Below, one piece after another: positions 33,471-43,675 of a DNA stretch of 64,000 nt. Position numbers and translations under genes: made by a program. The stretch lies in NCBI RefSeq assembly GCF_011386835.1, contig NC_088791.1, positions 55,447,498-55,511,497 of the forward strand, read 5' to 3'. How positions within the stretch are numbered: the stretch's first letter is position 1; every line of letters starts with the position of its first letter. The notes beneath the pieces were generated by a model, which searched no databases, had not been told where the DNA came from, and was given only the letters and a program-made list of their open reading frames with translations. The DNA comes from Chrysemys picta bellii. Lineage: Eukaryota > Chordata > Testudines > Emydidae.

Positions 33471-35035
33471 AGTGTTTATCTATGTGTCTGATAATGTTGT
33501 TTTTTATGATAGTTTCAACCATTTTGCCTGGTACTGAAATTAGGCTTATCAGCCTGTAATTGTCAGGATCTGAAGCCTTTTTAAAAAATAGGTGTTACTT
33601 TAGCTATCCTCCAGTCAGCTGGTACAGGGGCTGATTTAAGCAAAAGTTTACATACCTGTGATGGGGTGTCCACCCCACACAAGGCAAAGCAGGTTAGATT
33701 AGGATAATTAACCTGATAAACTGCACCTGGGGAAAAGTCAGGGATTGAAGGACTGATTGAAGATGAGCTCAACTGGGGAAGAAGTGGAGGGGCTAGTATA
33801 AAGCCAGGAAATTGGGAGCAAAAAGGGGCTGCAGTTACTTCCTGAGAAGAGGGAGTTTGAGCTGCTACACCCAGAGAAGGGGGAGTCAGAAGCTGAAGGA
33901 AGGAGTCCAGGGAAAGAGCTACAGAGTCTAAGGGAAAGCAAACCACAGTTGTCAGATATAGGGTCCCTGGACTAGAACCCAGAGTAGTGGGCAGGCATGG
34001 GTTCCCCTGCCAGCTGCTGGGAAAGTAGCACTGGACCTAGCTTCTTGGACTAGAAGACTGACTGGAATAGCAAGTGGGCTGTTGATGCCCCAGAAGAGGG
34101 GAAAACACAGTGACCTGAATGGAGGACCAAGCCACAAAGACAGAGCACACTGAGTTGCATACAGTCAGAGAGAGACAGACAATAGTAGCAGGGTGAGCAG
34201 AATAAGAGTGGAGCTAATGCCCAGCTGTGGCTACAAGAAGGCATCCCAGTATGAGTGGGCTGTGTGACAATACCATTGTTAGAAGTGCTGCAGTTTCATA
34301 CGAGTTCCTTCAGAACTCTTAGCTGAATATAGTCTAGCCTGGTGACTTACTGTTTAATCAATTTGTTCCAAAATGTCCTCTATTGACACCCCAATTTGGA
34401 GCTCTTCCTTAGATTTGTCACCTCAAAATAATGTTTTGGCTGTGGGAATCTTCCTCACATCCTCCGTGAAGAAGACTGATTAAAAGAATTTATTTAGCTT
34501 CTCCATAACTGTTTTTTCTTCCCCGAGCGCTCCTTTTTCATCTCAATTATCCAGTGGCTCCATTGACTGATGGGTTTCCTTCTTTTGATGTATTTTAAAA
34601 AATTGCTGTTCATGTCCTTAGCTAGTGGCTCTTCAAATTCACCCTTGGCCTGCCTTACTGTACTTTACACTTGAAAGTACCATAACCTCTGGCAAGTCTA
34701 TCTTCCTCACTAGGATTTGTCTTCCAATTTTTAAAGGATGTCTTTTTGCCTCTAAATGCCCATTTTACTCTGTTGTTTAGCCATTTTTTGTCCCTCTTAC
34801 TATTTTGGGGGGAGGGGGAGATATACATTTAGTTTGAACCACTGTTATGGTGTTTTTAAATACTCTCCATGCAGTCTGTAGGCAGTTGACCCTTGTGACT
34901 GTACCTTTTAATTTTCATTTAACTAGCACCCTCATTTTTATGTAGCTCCCCTTTCTGAAGTTAAATGCTACTGTGGTGGGTTTCTTTGGTATTTTTCCCC
35001 CTACAAGGATGTTAAATGTAATTACATTACAGTAA
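33471..35035 (-). pseudogene. CR1 LINE copy E (interrupted by an LTR)
   Basis: The minus-strand text at 33476-33600 encodes the RT start of another CR1 (roughly NYRLISLISVPGKMVETIIKN). Text at 34275-35030 continues upstream in the ORF2 linker, with repeated stops. A 613-bp LTR (33657-34269) splits it. The RT catalytic half is missing, so it is truncated at the 3' side. The boundary with copy D is approximate. Confidence 0.7.
33657..34269 (+). mobile_element. Solo LTR-like insertion (613 bp, 5-bp TSD)
   Basis: The unit starts TGTGATGGGG and ends GCTGTGTGACA, and is flanked by ATACC on both sides (33652-33656, 34270-34274). A TATAAAG word (33797-33803) suggests plus orientation. A clear polyadenylation signal is not visible. 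TG...CA ends and a 5-bp duplication fit a retroviral or Gypsy-type LTR. No internal gag/pol is present. The minus-strand open frames in it are not meaningful. Confidence 0.75.
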
Positions 35036-35402
35036 ATATTAAGCATTTTTGAGAAAAGACTAAGAGGAGACCTATCAGTTTTCAAATATGTTAAGGTTGT
35101 TATAAAGAGGACAGTGATCAGTTCTTCAAGTCCATTGAAGGTAGATCAAAAATTAATGGGCTTAACCTAAAGCAAGTGAGATTTAGGTTAGACATTAGTA
35201 AATCTATTCTGATAAGGATAGTTAAGCACTGGAATAGGTTTCCAAGGGAGATTGTGGAATCCCCATCATTAGATGTTTTTAAGAACACGTTAGATAAAAC
35301 GTGTCAGAGATAATCTAGGAATACCTGGTCCAGCCTCAGTGTAGGAGGTGGGTCTAAATGACTTCTCAAGGTCCCTTCAAGCCCAACATTTGTAATTCTA
35401 AG
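35036..35402 (+). repeat. CR1 LINE 3' end
   Basis: Conceptual translation gives the C-terminal CR1 segment (around TTTGAGAAAAGACTAAGAGGAG and WNRFPREIVESPSL). It is followed by GGTCTAAATGACTTCTCAAGGTCCCTTC and TTTGTAATTCTAA. It lies head-on against copy E, which is in the opposite orientation. Confidence 0.8.
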
Positions 35403-36794
35403 TTCTACTGCCTGATAGGTTTTAAGCCCGTTTAAATGGGTTTGTCTGGTAAAGCTGGTGAAAATGGCTACAGATGTTCAGCTACGATATTTCAAGCTTA
35501 CTGCAGTGTTTGCCATAGCCTTGTGAACAGATGTCACTTTGCTACACGTTCTTAGTTGTTTAAGACTTACCATTTTTGAGACAACACACTTAAAGCCTGG
35601 ACTAGGTGCCATAGCACAGCATTTAGCCTTGCTGTTTTAGGTCTTTTGCAATGAAATCCTCAAGCATAGAAACTTGAGGAAATAAATGATATTTTTCATT
35701 TCACTGAATTCCCCTGGATTCAAGCAGATTCTTGCTACATTGTGTATGGTTTAAACTGTGATGTTGTTTCCTATCTTTAGTGGTTCCATTAGATTATATT
35801 TCTCAAGGCTTCCTAATATATTAACTGTTCCAGGCTTATTTAAATACACAACTCTGCATTGTCCTTTATAATTTACGTTAGATATTATTGTGGTAAAGAA
35901 TTATCAATCCAAAACAAGCCTGGTCTCCACATATATTAAAAGCCCCCCCTTAAAAGCTTTAAGAGTCAATATTATCCTCTCAGTGTATGAAGAATTTAGA
36001 TTAGTGTTGTAAGTTACCACACAGTCTTTAAGTTCCATAAAGCAAAACAGGTGCACAGTTAAGAAAATTGTCTCTCCAAATATGTAATATCAATTGATCA
36101 GCCAATTCAGAAGAAATTATTAATAATTTGAAGTCTAGCTTTGAAAAGCTTTGCTAATGAGATATCACATTCAGTGCAGAAAGACAGGGAAGCACAGCAC
36201 CATCTACTGTGCATATCTATGTATGTTTAAGAGTACACACACAATGAACAGTACACTTAGTTTTATGCTGACAAAATATTCAGCAGTGACTCGCATAATG
36301 GCTTCATTACACAGCATTGAGATGGAAGCAGCCAGATGTTATAGACAGAGACTAACAATGGGGATTCAGAGCCAGCAGGCAGGTAGCACACAGATCAAGG
36401 AAGTTATCAAAAGCTGCACGTAGAAAATAGTTAGTAGCAATGTTTCAGCCACAAGGGTTAACACAGGAATGATCTCCAAAGATACAGAACTCTGCTGATC
36501 CTTGATGACACCATTCCAAATTGGGGATGCTGCAAAAGATCACTGCTCTGCAGCAGGAGATCTGGGAGGCACTGAGGAACAAAAGAAAGTTTGTAAATCT
36601 TTTTCTGCATTGATGCATCTACTCCAAACCTCCAATGTTAGGAACAGTAGTGCAATCAGGGTATTTTTTGGACCATGTCATCTAACCCTGCTCTCAAGTG
36701 GTACAGTGTGCCAGTGTCCTGTCCTGTCCAGTCCACACTATAGCTCAAGCTATTGGTAGCACAGGAATAGCTGCACTGATGCAGAAAAATACTT
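35403..36794. other. Unique DNA, nothing recognised
   Basis: AT-rich, with several short frames but no domain, repeat or RNA gene. Confidence 0.5.
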
Positions 36795-36882
36795 GGTTTC
36801 AGAGTAGCAGCCATGTTAGTCTGTATCTGCAAAAAGAAGAACAGGAGGACTTGTGGCACCTTAGAGACTAACAAATTTATTA

Positions 36883-36926
36883 GAGCATAAGCTTTCGTGG
36901 ACTACAGCCCACTTCTTCGGATGCAT
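36883..36926 (-). ncRNA. Degenerate hammerhead-like fold in PLE tail
   Basis: On the minus strand the order is ATGCAT, CCGAAGA, stem GTGGG with TCCAC, GAAA, a mini-stem GC-TTAT-GC and a cleavage-site-like TC. The hammerhead core CTGATGA is altered at two positions. The fold resembles that described for PLEs but is probably inactive. Confidence 0.35.
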
Positions 36927-37115
36927 ATAGAATGGAACATATATTGAGGAGATATATATACACACATACAGAGAGCATAAACAGGTGGGAGTTGTCTTAC
37001 CAACTCTGAGAGGCCAATTAATTAAGAGAAAAAAAACTTTTGAAGTGATAATCAAGCTAGCCCAGTACAGACAGTTAGATAACAAGTGTGAGAATACTTA
37101 CAAGGGGAGATAGAT

Positions 37116-39410
37116 TCAATGCTTGTAATGGCTCAGCCATTCCCAGTCCTTATTCAAACCGGAGTTGATTGTGTCTAGTTTGCATATCAATTCTAGCTCA
37201 GCAGTTTCTCGTTGGAGTCTGTTTTTGAAGTTTTTCTGTTGTAATATAGCCACCCGCAGGTCTGTCACTGAATGACCAGACAGGTTAAAGTGTTCTCCCA
37301 CTGGTTTTTGAGTATTTTGATTCCTGATGTCAGATTTGTGTCCATTAATTCTTTTGCGTAGAGACTGTCCGGTTTGGCCAATGTACATGGCAGAGGGGCA
37401 TTGCTGGCACATGATGGCATATATCACATTGGTAGATGTGCAGGTGAACGAGCCCCTGATGGTATGGCTGATGTGATTAGGTCCTATGATAATGTCACTG
37501 GAATAGATATGTGGACAGAGTTGGCATCGGGGTTTGTTACAAGGATAGGTTCCTGGGTTAGTGGTTTTGTTCAGTGATGTGTGGTTGCTGGTGAGTATTT
37601 GCTTTAGGTTGGGGGGTTGTCTGTAAGCGAGGACAGGTCTGTCTCCCAAGATCTGTGAGAGTAAAGGATCATCTTTCAGGATAGGTTGTAGATCTCTGAT
37701 GATGCGCTGGAGAGGTTTTAGTTGGGGGCTGAAGGTGACAGCTAGTGGTGTTCTGTTATTTTCTTTGTTGGGCCTGTCTTGTAGGAGGTGACTTCTGGGT
37801 ACTCGTCTGGCTCTGTCAATCTGTTTTTTCACTTCAGCAGGTGGGTATTGTAGTTTTAAGAATGCTTGATAGAGATCTTGTAGGTGCTTGTCTCTATCCG
37901 AGGGATTGGAGCAAATGCGGTTATATCTTAGAGCTTGGCTGTAGACAATGGATCGTGTGGTGTGTCCTGGATGGAAGCTGGAGGCATGTAGGTAAGTGTA
38001 GCGGTCAGTAGGTTTCCGGTATAGGGTGGTATTGATGTGACCATTGCTTATTAGCACAGTAGTGTCCAGGAAATGGACCGCTTGTGTGGATTGATCTAGG
38101 CTGAGGTTGATGGTGGGATGGAAATTATTGAAATCATGGTGAAATTCCTCAAGGGCTTCTTTTCCATGGGTCCAGATGATGAAGATGTCATCAATGTAGC
38201 GCAAGTAGAGTAGGGGCGTTAGGGGACGAGAGCTAAGGAAACGTTGTTCTAAGTCAGCCATAAAAATGTTGGCATATTGTGGGGCCATGCGGGTACCCAT
38301 AGCAGTGCCGCTGACTTGAAGGTATATATTGTCCCCAAATGTGAAATAGTTGTGGGTGAGGACAAAATCACAAAGTTCAGCCACCAGGTTAGCTGTGACA
38401 TTATCAGGGATACTGTTCCTGATAGCTTGTAGTCCATCTTTGTGTGGAATATTGGTGTAGAGGGCTTCTACGTCCATAGTGGCCAGGATGGTGTTTTCTG
38501 GAAGATCACCGATGGATTGTAGTTTCCTCAGGAAGTCAGTGGTGTCTCGAAGATAGCTGGGAGTGCTGGTAGCGTAGGGTCTGAGGAGAGAGTCTACATA
38601 ACCGGACAAGCCTGATGTTAGGGTGCCAATGCCTGAGATGATGGGGCGTCCAGGATATCCAGGTTTATGGATCTTGGGTAGCAAATAGAATACCCCTGGT
38701 CGGGGTTCTAGGCATGTGTCTGTACAGATTTGTTCCTGTGCTTTGTCAGGGAGTTTTTTTAGCAGATGGTGTAGTTTCTTTAGGTAATCCTCAGTGGGAT
38801 CAGAGGATAATGGCCTATAGAATGTGGTGTTAGAGAGCTGTCTAGCAGCCTCCTGGTCATATTCCAATTTATTCATGATGACGACAGCACCTCCTTTGTC
38901 AGCCTTTTTGATTATGATGTCAGGGTTGTTTCTGAGGCTGTAGATGGCGTTGTGTTCTGCATGGCTGAGGTTATGTGGCAAGTGATGTTGCTTTTCCACA
39001 ATTTCAGCCTTTGCACGTCGACGGAAGCAATCTATGTAGAAATCCAGTCTGTTGTTTCGACCGTCCGGAGGAGTCCACGCAGAATCCTTTTTTTTGTAGT
39101 GCTGGTAGGGGGGATTCTGTGGGTTAGTATGCTGTTCAGAGGTATGTTGGAAATATTCTTTGAGTCGGAGACGTCGAAAGTAGGATTCTAGGTCACCGCA
39201 GAACTGTATCATATTCATGGGTCTGGAGGGACAAAAGGAGAGGCCCCGAGATAGGACAGACTCTTCTGCTGGGCTAAGAGTATAGCTGGAAAGATTAACA
39301 ATATTGCTGGGTGGGTTAAGGGAACTGCTGTTGTGGCTGCTTGTGGCATGTAGCAGTTTAGATAAATTCTTGTAGTGCAAATGAACCCTCGGAGAAAGTG
39401 ACATGTGCAA
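37116..39410 (-). CDS. PLE polyprotein: reverse transcriptase plus GIY-YIG endonuclease (764 aa)
   Basis: Enzyme of a Penelope-like retroelement. It nicks DNA with its endonuclease and copies element RNA into the target. The frame is uninterrupted. Residues 45-61 (LSPAEESVLSRGLSFCP) match the conserved N-terminal box. The RT follows: KADKGGAVV near 168, YLLPKIHKPGYPGRPIISG near 241, MDVEALYTNIP from 312, GTAMGTRMAPQYAN near 369, and the catalytic YIDD at 405-408. A cysteine cluster (C624, C629, C632, then C668/C671) precedes the GIY-YIG nuclease, where VIYAI starts at 662 and MYIGQTG at 675. Length and order fit vertebrate Neptune-type elements. The start codon is the first Met of the frame, only 8 bases from an LTR boundary, so the native promoter is probably lost. 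The protein looks intact, but expression is doubtful. Confidence 0.92.
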   Translation of the reverse strand: MHMSLSPRVHLHYKNLSKLLHATSSHNSSSLNPPSNIVNLSSYTLSPAEESVLSRGLSFCPSRPMNMIQFCGDLESYFRRLRLKEYFQHTSEQHTNPQNPPYQHYKKKDSAWTPPDGRNNRLDFYIDCFRRRAKAEIVEKQHHLPHNLSHAEHNAIYSLRNNPDIIIKKADKGGAVVIMNKLEYDQEAARQLSNTTFYRPLSSDPTEDYLKKLHHLLKKLPDKAQEQICTDTCLEPRPGVFYLLPKIHKPGYPGRPIISGIGTLTSGLSGYVDSLLRPYATSTPSYLRDTTDFLRKLQSIGDLPENTILATMDVEALYTNIPHKDGLQAIRNSIPDNVTANLVAELCDFVLTHNYFTFGDNIYLQVSGTAMGTRMAPQYANIFMADLEQRFLSSRPLTPLLYLRYIDDIFIIWTHGKEALEEFHHDFNNFHPTINLSLDQSTQAVHFLDTTVLISNGHINTTLYRKPTDRYTYLHASSFHPGHTTRSIVYSQALRYNRICSNPSDRDKHLQDLYQAFLKLQYPPAEVKKQIDRARRVPRSHLLQDRPNKENNRTPLAVTFSPQLKPLQRIIRDLQPILKDDPLLSQILGDRPVLAYRQPPNLKQILTSNHTSLNKTTNPGTYPCNKPRCQLCPHIYSSDIIIGPNHISHTIRGSFTCTSTNVIYAIMCQQCPSAMYIGQTGQSLRKRINGHKSDIRNQNTQKPVGEHFNLSGHSVTDLRVAILQQKNFKNRLQRETAELELICKLDTINSGLNKDWEWLSHYKH

Positions 39411-39417
39411 TGCACAC

Positions 39418-40623
39418 TGTGACGTTGTACCCCATAATGCTTTATAGAAATATGCTTATGAGTGTAAATATGACATAACTGGAATATGTTCTATGCTAGA
39501 TATGCCATGTAACATATCTTTACAAAGGTTATGTTCTTCTGCATGTATTCATCCTATTCATATGCATGTATCACATTTATATCTGAAGTTATGAGCATTG
39601 GCTCTATGCTCGTATTTAAAGCGTCTGCTGTAGAAAGCACCTACGGCAGATTTGATCAACATAGTGGGAAGGGGTTATTCAAGTAAATGGAAGTAGTTGG
39701 CTAACAATGGATCTTGATAGATGCCAATCCACATCTGAGCTTTCCTGGGAACGTTCGGGCTAACATGTGGGCAATGGCTCGGCCTATAGAGAACTGAGTC
39801 ATGCATGGACATATGACTTGCCCATGTGACTCCAAAACTCCATCTTGTAGCTGTGATTCTACACAGGAGGAGAGAGGGGTTTCCACCCACAAGAGAGAGG
39901 CTATATAAGCCCCTGGGAATCCCTCCATTTTGTCTTCAGCTGGCACAAAAGATAGCCTCTCCACCCCAAAGAGATGCCCAAAAGAAACTGGAACAAAGGA
40001 CAGTAACTACAGGGATGCGAGTGATTGCTGGACCCAGACTAGGAGGAAGTCTAATCTGTAAAAGAGGCTTATTGGAACGTCTCTCAGGGTGAGATTTACC
40101 TGCATTTAGTTTCCTACTGTATTAAGCTTAGACTTGCATGTTTTATTTTATTTTGCTTGGTAATTCACTTTCTTCTGTCTATTACTTGGAACTACTTAAA
40201 TCCTACTTTTTATATTTAATAAAGTCACTTTTTACTTATTAACCCAGAGCAAGTATTAATTCCTGGGGGAGCAGACAGCTGTGCATCTCTCTCTATCAGT
40301 GTTATAGAGGGTGAACAATTTATGAGTTTACCCTGTATAAGCTTTATATAGGTTAAAACGGATTTATTTGGGGTTTGGATCCCATTGGGAACTAGATATC
40401 TAGGTGTTGGAGACAGGAGCACTTCTTAAGCTGTTTTCAGTTAAGCCTGCAGCTTTTGGGGAATGTGGTTCAGAACTGGGTCTGTGTTTGTAGCAGGCTA
40501 GCATGTCTGGCTCAACCAGGCAGGGCACTGAAGTCCCAAGCTGCCAGGAAAACGGGCTCAGAGATAGTCCCAGCACATCAGGTGGCAGTTCCGAAGGGGG
40601 TTTCTGTGACTTAACCCGTCACA
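39418..40623 (+). mobile_element. Solo LTR (1206 bp, 5-bp TSD) next to the PLE start
   Basis: The ends are TGTGACG and CGTCACA (TG...CA, perfect 7-bp inverted tips). The flanks on both sides are CACAC (39413-39417, 40624-40628). A TATA box, TATATAAG, lies at 39902-39909 and a polyadenylation signal, AATAAA, at 40218-40223, in the order expected of a plus-orientation LTR. No internal coding region remains, so it is a solo LTR of an endogenous retroviral or Gypsy-type element. It sits 8 bases before the PLE start codon, in the opposite orientation. The right flank is AC-rich, so the TSD is slightly less certain than its perfect match suggests. Confidence 0.82.
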
Positions 40624-40628
40624 CACAC

Positions 40629-41800
40629 TTTGTGGGGCCATGGCCCAACATCCTTCTGCCCTTTCTGGGAGGCTAGCACTGCTATGGGCACTAGCCTTGG
40701 GGAGTACTTTTGCTCAGGAGAACACTAGGGCTACTGTTGTGCCCTGCTTTTGCCCTGGGGGAAAAACTGATGAAAGCTCCTTTGTGGCCTCTAAGCCATG
40801 CACACCTGCATAGGACAGAACCCAATCTGGCCTATCGTGGGGAATTAAGAAAATTGCCAGTGATACCACAAGTTCTCCAGAGTTTAGAAGCTGAAGGTAG
40901 TCAGACTTTGTTGCGTTCCCAACAAAAAACTACAGAGGAAAACTAGAGCTGTGCAAAGTGATCAATTTTTGCACCACAAGCAGTAATGTGCAATAACTAA
41001 TATTCAGTGTGCCAATAAATGTCATCAGACTGAAAATGTCACCATTTCAGCCACTGCATTCTGCATTCTTGGGGTGGGGTGAGTGAGTAGAAATTCAGCT
41101 GGAGGAGCAAAGTTTTAGATTTCAATGATTTTTTCCTAGGCAGAGTTTTATGGAAAATATTCACCAGTTTTTCTGGTGTGAAATGAGAGGCCTTTGCCCA
41201 TGGAAACTATTTTCCATTTTTCACATCCCCCAAAACAATGCGAACAAAAAGGCTTTGCTATTTCATGAACTGAAACAATTATTTTTTATGGCCAGTGAGA
41301 ATTTCCTGTCATTGCTCTGAGTCCCCACAACAGGGTATGCTTTTCCCTCCATACACATTGGAATTCCTACAGAAACCAGGAGCCAAAACAATACCTTAGA
41401 ATGTACACATCACAAAACTTAAAAATATTGCATGCACTTGTTTCTAGTGCAAGGCCTTGACTCGTGTCAAAAAATTGCATGTGATCTGCCAATTTTCAGC
41501 TTGAAAAAGACCTGCATGGCTCTTGCTATAGTCAGTCAGTTATCAGGAATGTGCAGAGTGTTGTCATGGTAGATGTTTAGGCATCCAATCCATTGGAATT
41601 AGTTAACCAGCTTTTCTACTGGTGTATTTCCAGCCCCAGTACCTAAAGCTTGTTTCTCTAGTGACTTACACACCAGCATAAACCACTGTAAATTACTATA
41701 GTGGGAAGAGAATCAGCCCCCAAATGTTCAACCTATTTCTTAACTGTTTCATCATTTTGTCTTTTTATCTGAATGAGCCTGCAGGATCCCAGTCTAGAGT
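40629..41800. other. Unclassified DNA
   Basis: The first 300 bases after the LTR could include displaced PLE 5' sequence, but no match is evident. An AGAGCTG...AATTTTT MITE-like stretch lies near 40945-41300. No gene was recognised. Confidence 0.4.
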
Positions 41801-41872
41801 GAAACCCTGACCGCACTGAAATCAATGGGAAATTTTGCTATTGACTTCTAAGGATAAAATCCTGACTCCTCT
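41801..41872. repeat. Palindromic amniote MITE remnant
   Basis: ACTGAAATCAATGGGAAATTTTGC is followed by TATTGACTTCTAAGGATAAAATCCTGAC. It is a diverged copy of the TTGACTTCAATGGG family. Confidence 0.5.
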
Positions 41873-42109
41873 GACTTTTACCACTTGAAATCATTGTTTA
41901 AATCCCATTTTTATAGGTAAATCACAACTGGCAGCGAGCTTGGGCACCTCATCCATGTTGCTATTTAGGCTCCTAGAGAAACCTCACATAACTAGGCACA
42001 ACTGCTGAAGACGCAGCCAGGACAGTATTGGTGATTTACGTCAGGCCTGACATTGGCAGAGCCATGTGTGGAGGCTTGCAAAGTACCTGTGTACACTGGT
42101 TTGCCTACA

Positions 42110-42258
42110 CTAGAGTTAGTGAGCCTGTTTTAATGTGAGTTAATTGATTGAGTCCTGAGCTAAACCACAAACATGTGGCCTGGAACATTTGTGGAATGTA
42201 TGGAATTGCATTTACAGTTGCTAGTTAACGTGAATTAAAACAGGATCACAAACTCTTA
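42110..42258. mobile_element. MITE with inverted repeats of about 34 bp
   Basis: The left arm, CTAGAGTTAGTGAGCCTG then TTTTAATGTGAGTTAA (42110-42144), is the approximate complement of the right arm, TTAACGTGAATTAAAACAGG then ATCACAAACTCTTA (42225-42258). The AT-rich centre has no coding content. A TSD could not be fixed. Confidence 0.65.
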
Positions 42259-42595
42259 GACATAGTCACTGATGTCTCTTTCAAGACTATGAAATGCACC
42301 TACAAACACTTGAAAAATGCTGCTGGAATGCTGCTTGTTCTCAGTGCAAGAGCTCTGTTCTACACCCGACCATCACTACATCACAGGTGAAACCACTACA
42401 TTGATTTACATCCCAAAGCTGCAAACATTGTGCGGAACAGCCTTGCAGTCTACAGCAAGTGGTCTGTACCTTAGCACCTAACTCTCACACAAATCTTGTG
42501 ACTCAGAGCACCAGTTAACATGGAATAATTCACAGGCTGCCCCATCTCTGAAGCTTTCAATTTAGCTGACTTTAGTAACTTGGTTGAAAACAAAC

Positions 42596-42730
42596 AGGGC
42601 CAAATTCTGCTTACCTTATCATGCAAGTAGTTCCATTGGCTTCAATGGTCCTGTCAGAGGGACTGATCAATCCGTCCCTAAGTCAATGGGAAGACTTACT
42701 GATTTCAGTGGGTACTGGTCAAGCCCCAAG
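42596..42730. repeat. Palindromic amniote MITE remnant
   Basis: The GGGCCAAATTCTGCTTACC end, TTCCATTGGCTTCAATGG centre and GGTCAAGCCCC right part mark a diverged copy of the palindromic 'GGCCAAATTCTGC' family. Confidence 0.5.
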
Positions 42731-43675
42731 TGATTATGGATAGCCCACGGTGTTGACCAGCTTGAAGACAAGGCATTGCAGGCTCATTCTCAGATCGATA
42801 GGCTGAGTTTTGTTGCTATCTGTGAACCAGTCAGAAAATAACTAGTGGTTCTGTTATTTTTCTAACATTTGAGATTGAGTCTTACATTATAAGACAAGCT
42901 GGCTGAATACCATGAGTTTAAAACTGATAGAAGGAAATACTACTTACACAATAATTAACCTGAAATGGTTTAGCATCCAAGTCATCATGCCTAACAGGGA
43001 TGCCCTTAACTGCTTGTAATTAAAGCCATTCTATTCAGTTAAAAATGGGTCATTTCCCTACAGCAGTGTCTTCGTTCACTGAAGCCAGCACTCCTCTAAG
43101 CTACTGCTCTATTTGATTCCCCTCATTTCAACAGCCTGCAAAGTGATTTCTTTTCCAGTATTTGAGATTCTAAATAAGTCTCACACCTTTCACTAGTTCA
43201 GAGGTTTAAAGGGAAACTGAGCTCCCTGAGAAAGCTGTCTTCTCTTCTGGCATTGCAAGAATTCCTCACAGAAGGAAGACAGTCAGACATTGCAACAGAT
43301 CCGGTGTTTAAACAAAAAACAAAACAAAAAAATATATTTTTTTTAAATAAAAAGAAAGGCACCTTATCAACAAGCTGTAGGTGGACACAGAGGTCACAGC
43401 ATAACTTCCTTAGTGCTGGCCACCTCCAAATCAGACAGTTCTGACTGCTGTTCAAGGAGAGCTGCAGCTCCTAATTCAGGTCTAACTTATCAAACTCACC
43501 TGGAAGAACCAAGCAGTCAGGAGGCTCTCAGAGGTCATCCACAGAGAGGTTGCTGCTGCTGCTGCTGCCACCTTCACTATCTAATTTGGACTGAAGCAGT
43601 CTGTTGTTTCATATGGAATAAGATAAGCATGCTGCCACTGAATCCATGAAAAACATTGTTATAAGGGCTCTCAAG
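42731..43675. other. Unique DNA
   Basis: A short (GCT)n run lies at 43553-43568. No gene was recognised. Confidence 0.5.

Larger units (their letters stand above)
36795..39412 (-). mobile_element. Penelope-like element (Neptune-type), nearly complete
   Basis: On the minus strand this holds an intact polyprotein frame (37116-39410), then a 3' UTR of about 200 bases, a hammerhead-like segment (36883-36926), and a tail that ends ACTAACATGGCTGCTACTCTGAAACC at 36795. The 5' UTR expected upstream of the ATG is cut off or displaced by the LTR starting at 39418. I could not find a matching target-site duplication. Similar tails occur at 21.4 and 29.5 kb and a second coding copy lies at 50.8 kb. Confidence 0.9.

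Noticed and set aside
33581..33946. 121-residue minus-strand frame
   Set aside because: It crosses the boundary between a CR1 fragment and an LTR and has no domain.
36795..36880. Stand-alone SINE next to the PLE
   Set aside because: The segment is continuous with the PLE 3' UTR and is its tail. The same tail elsewhere forms inverted dimers.
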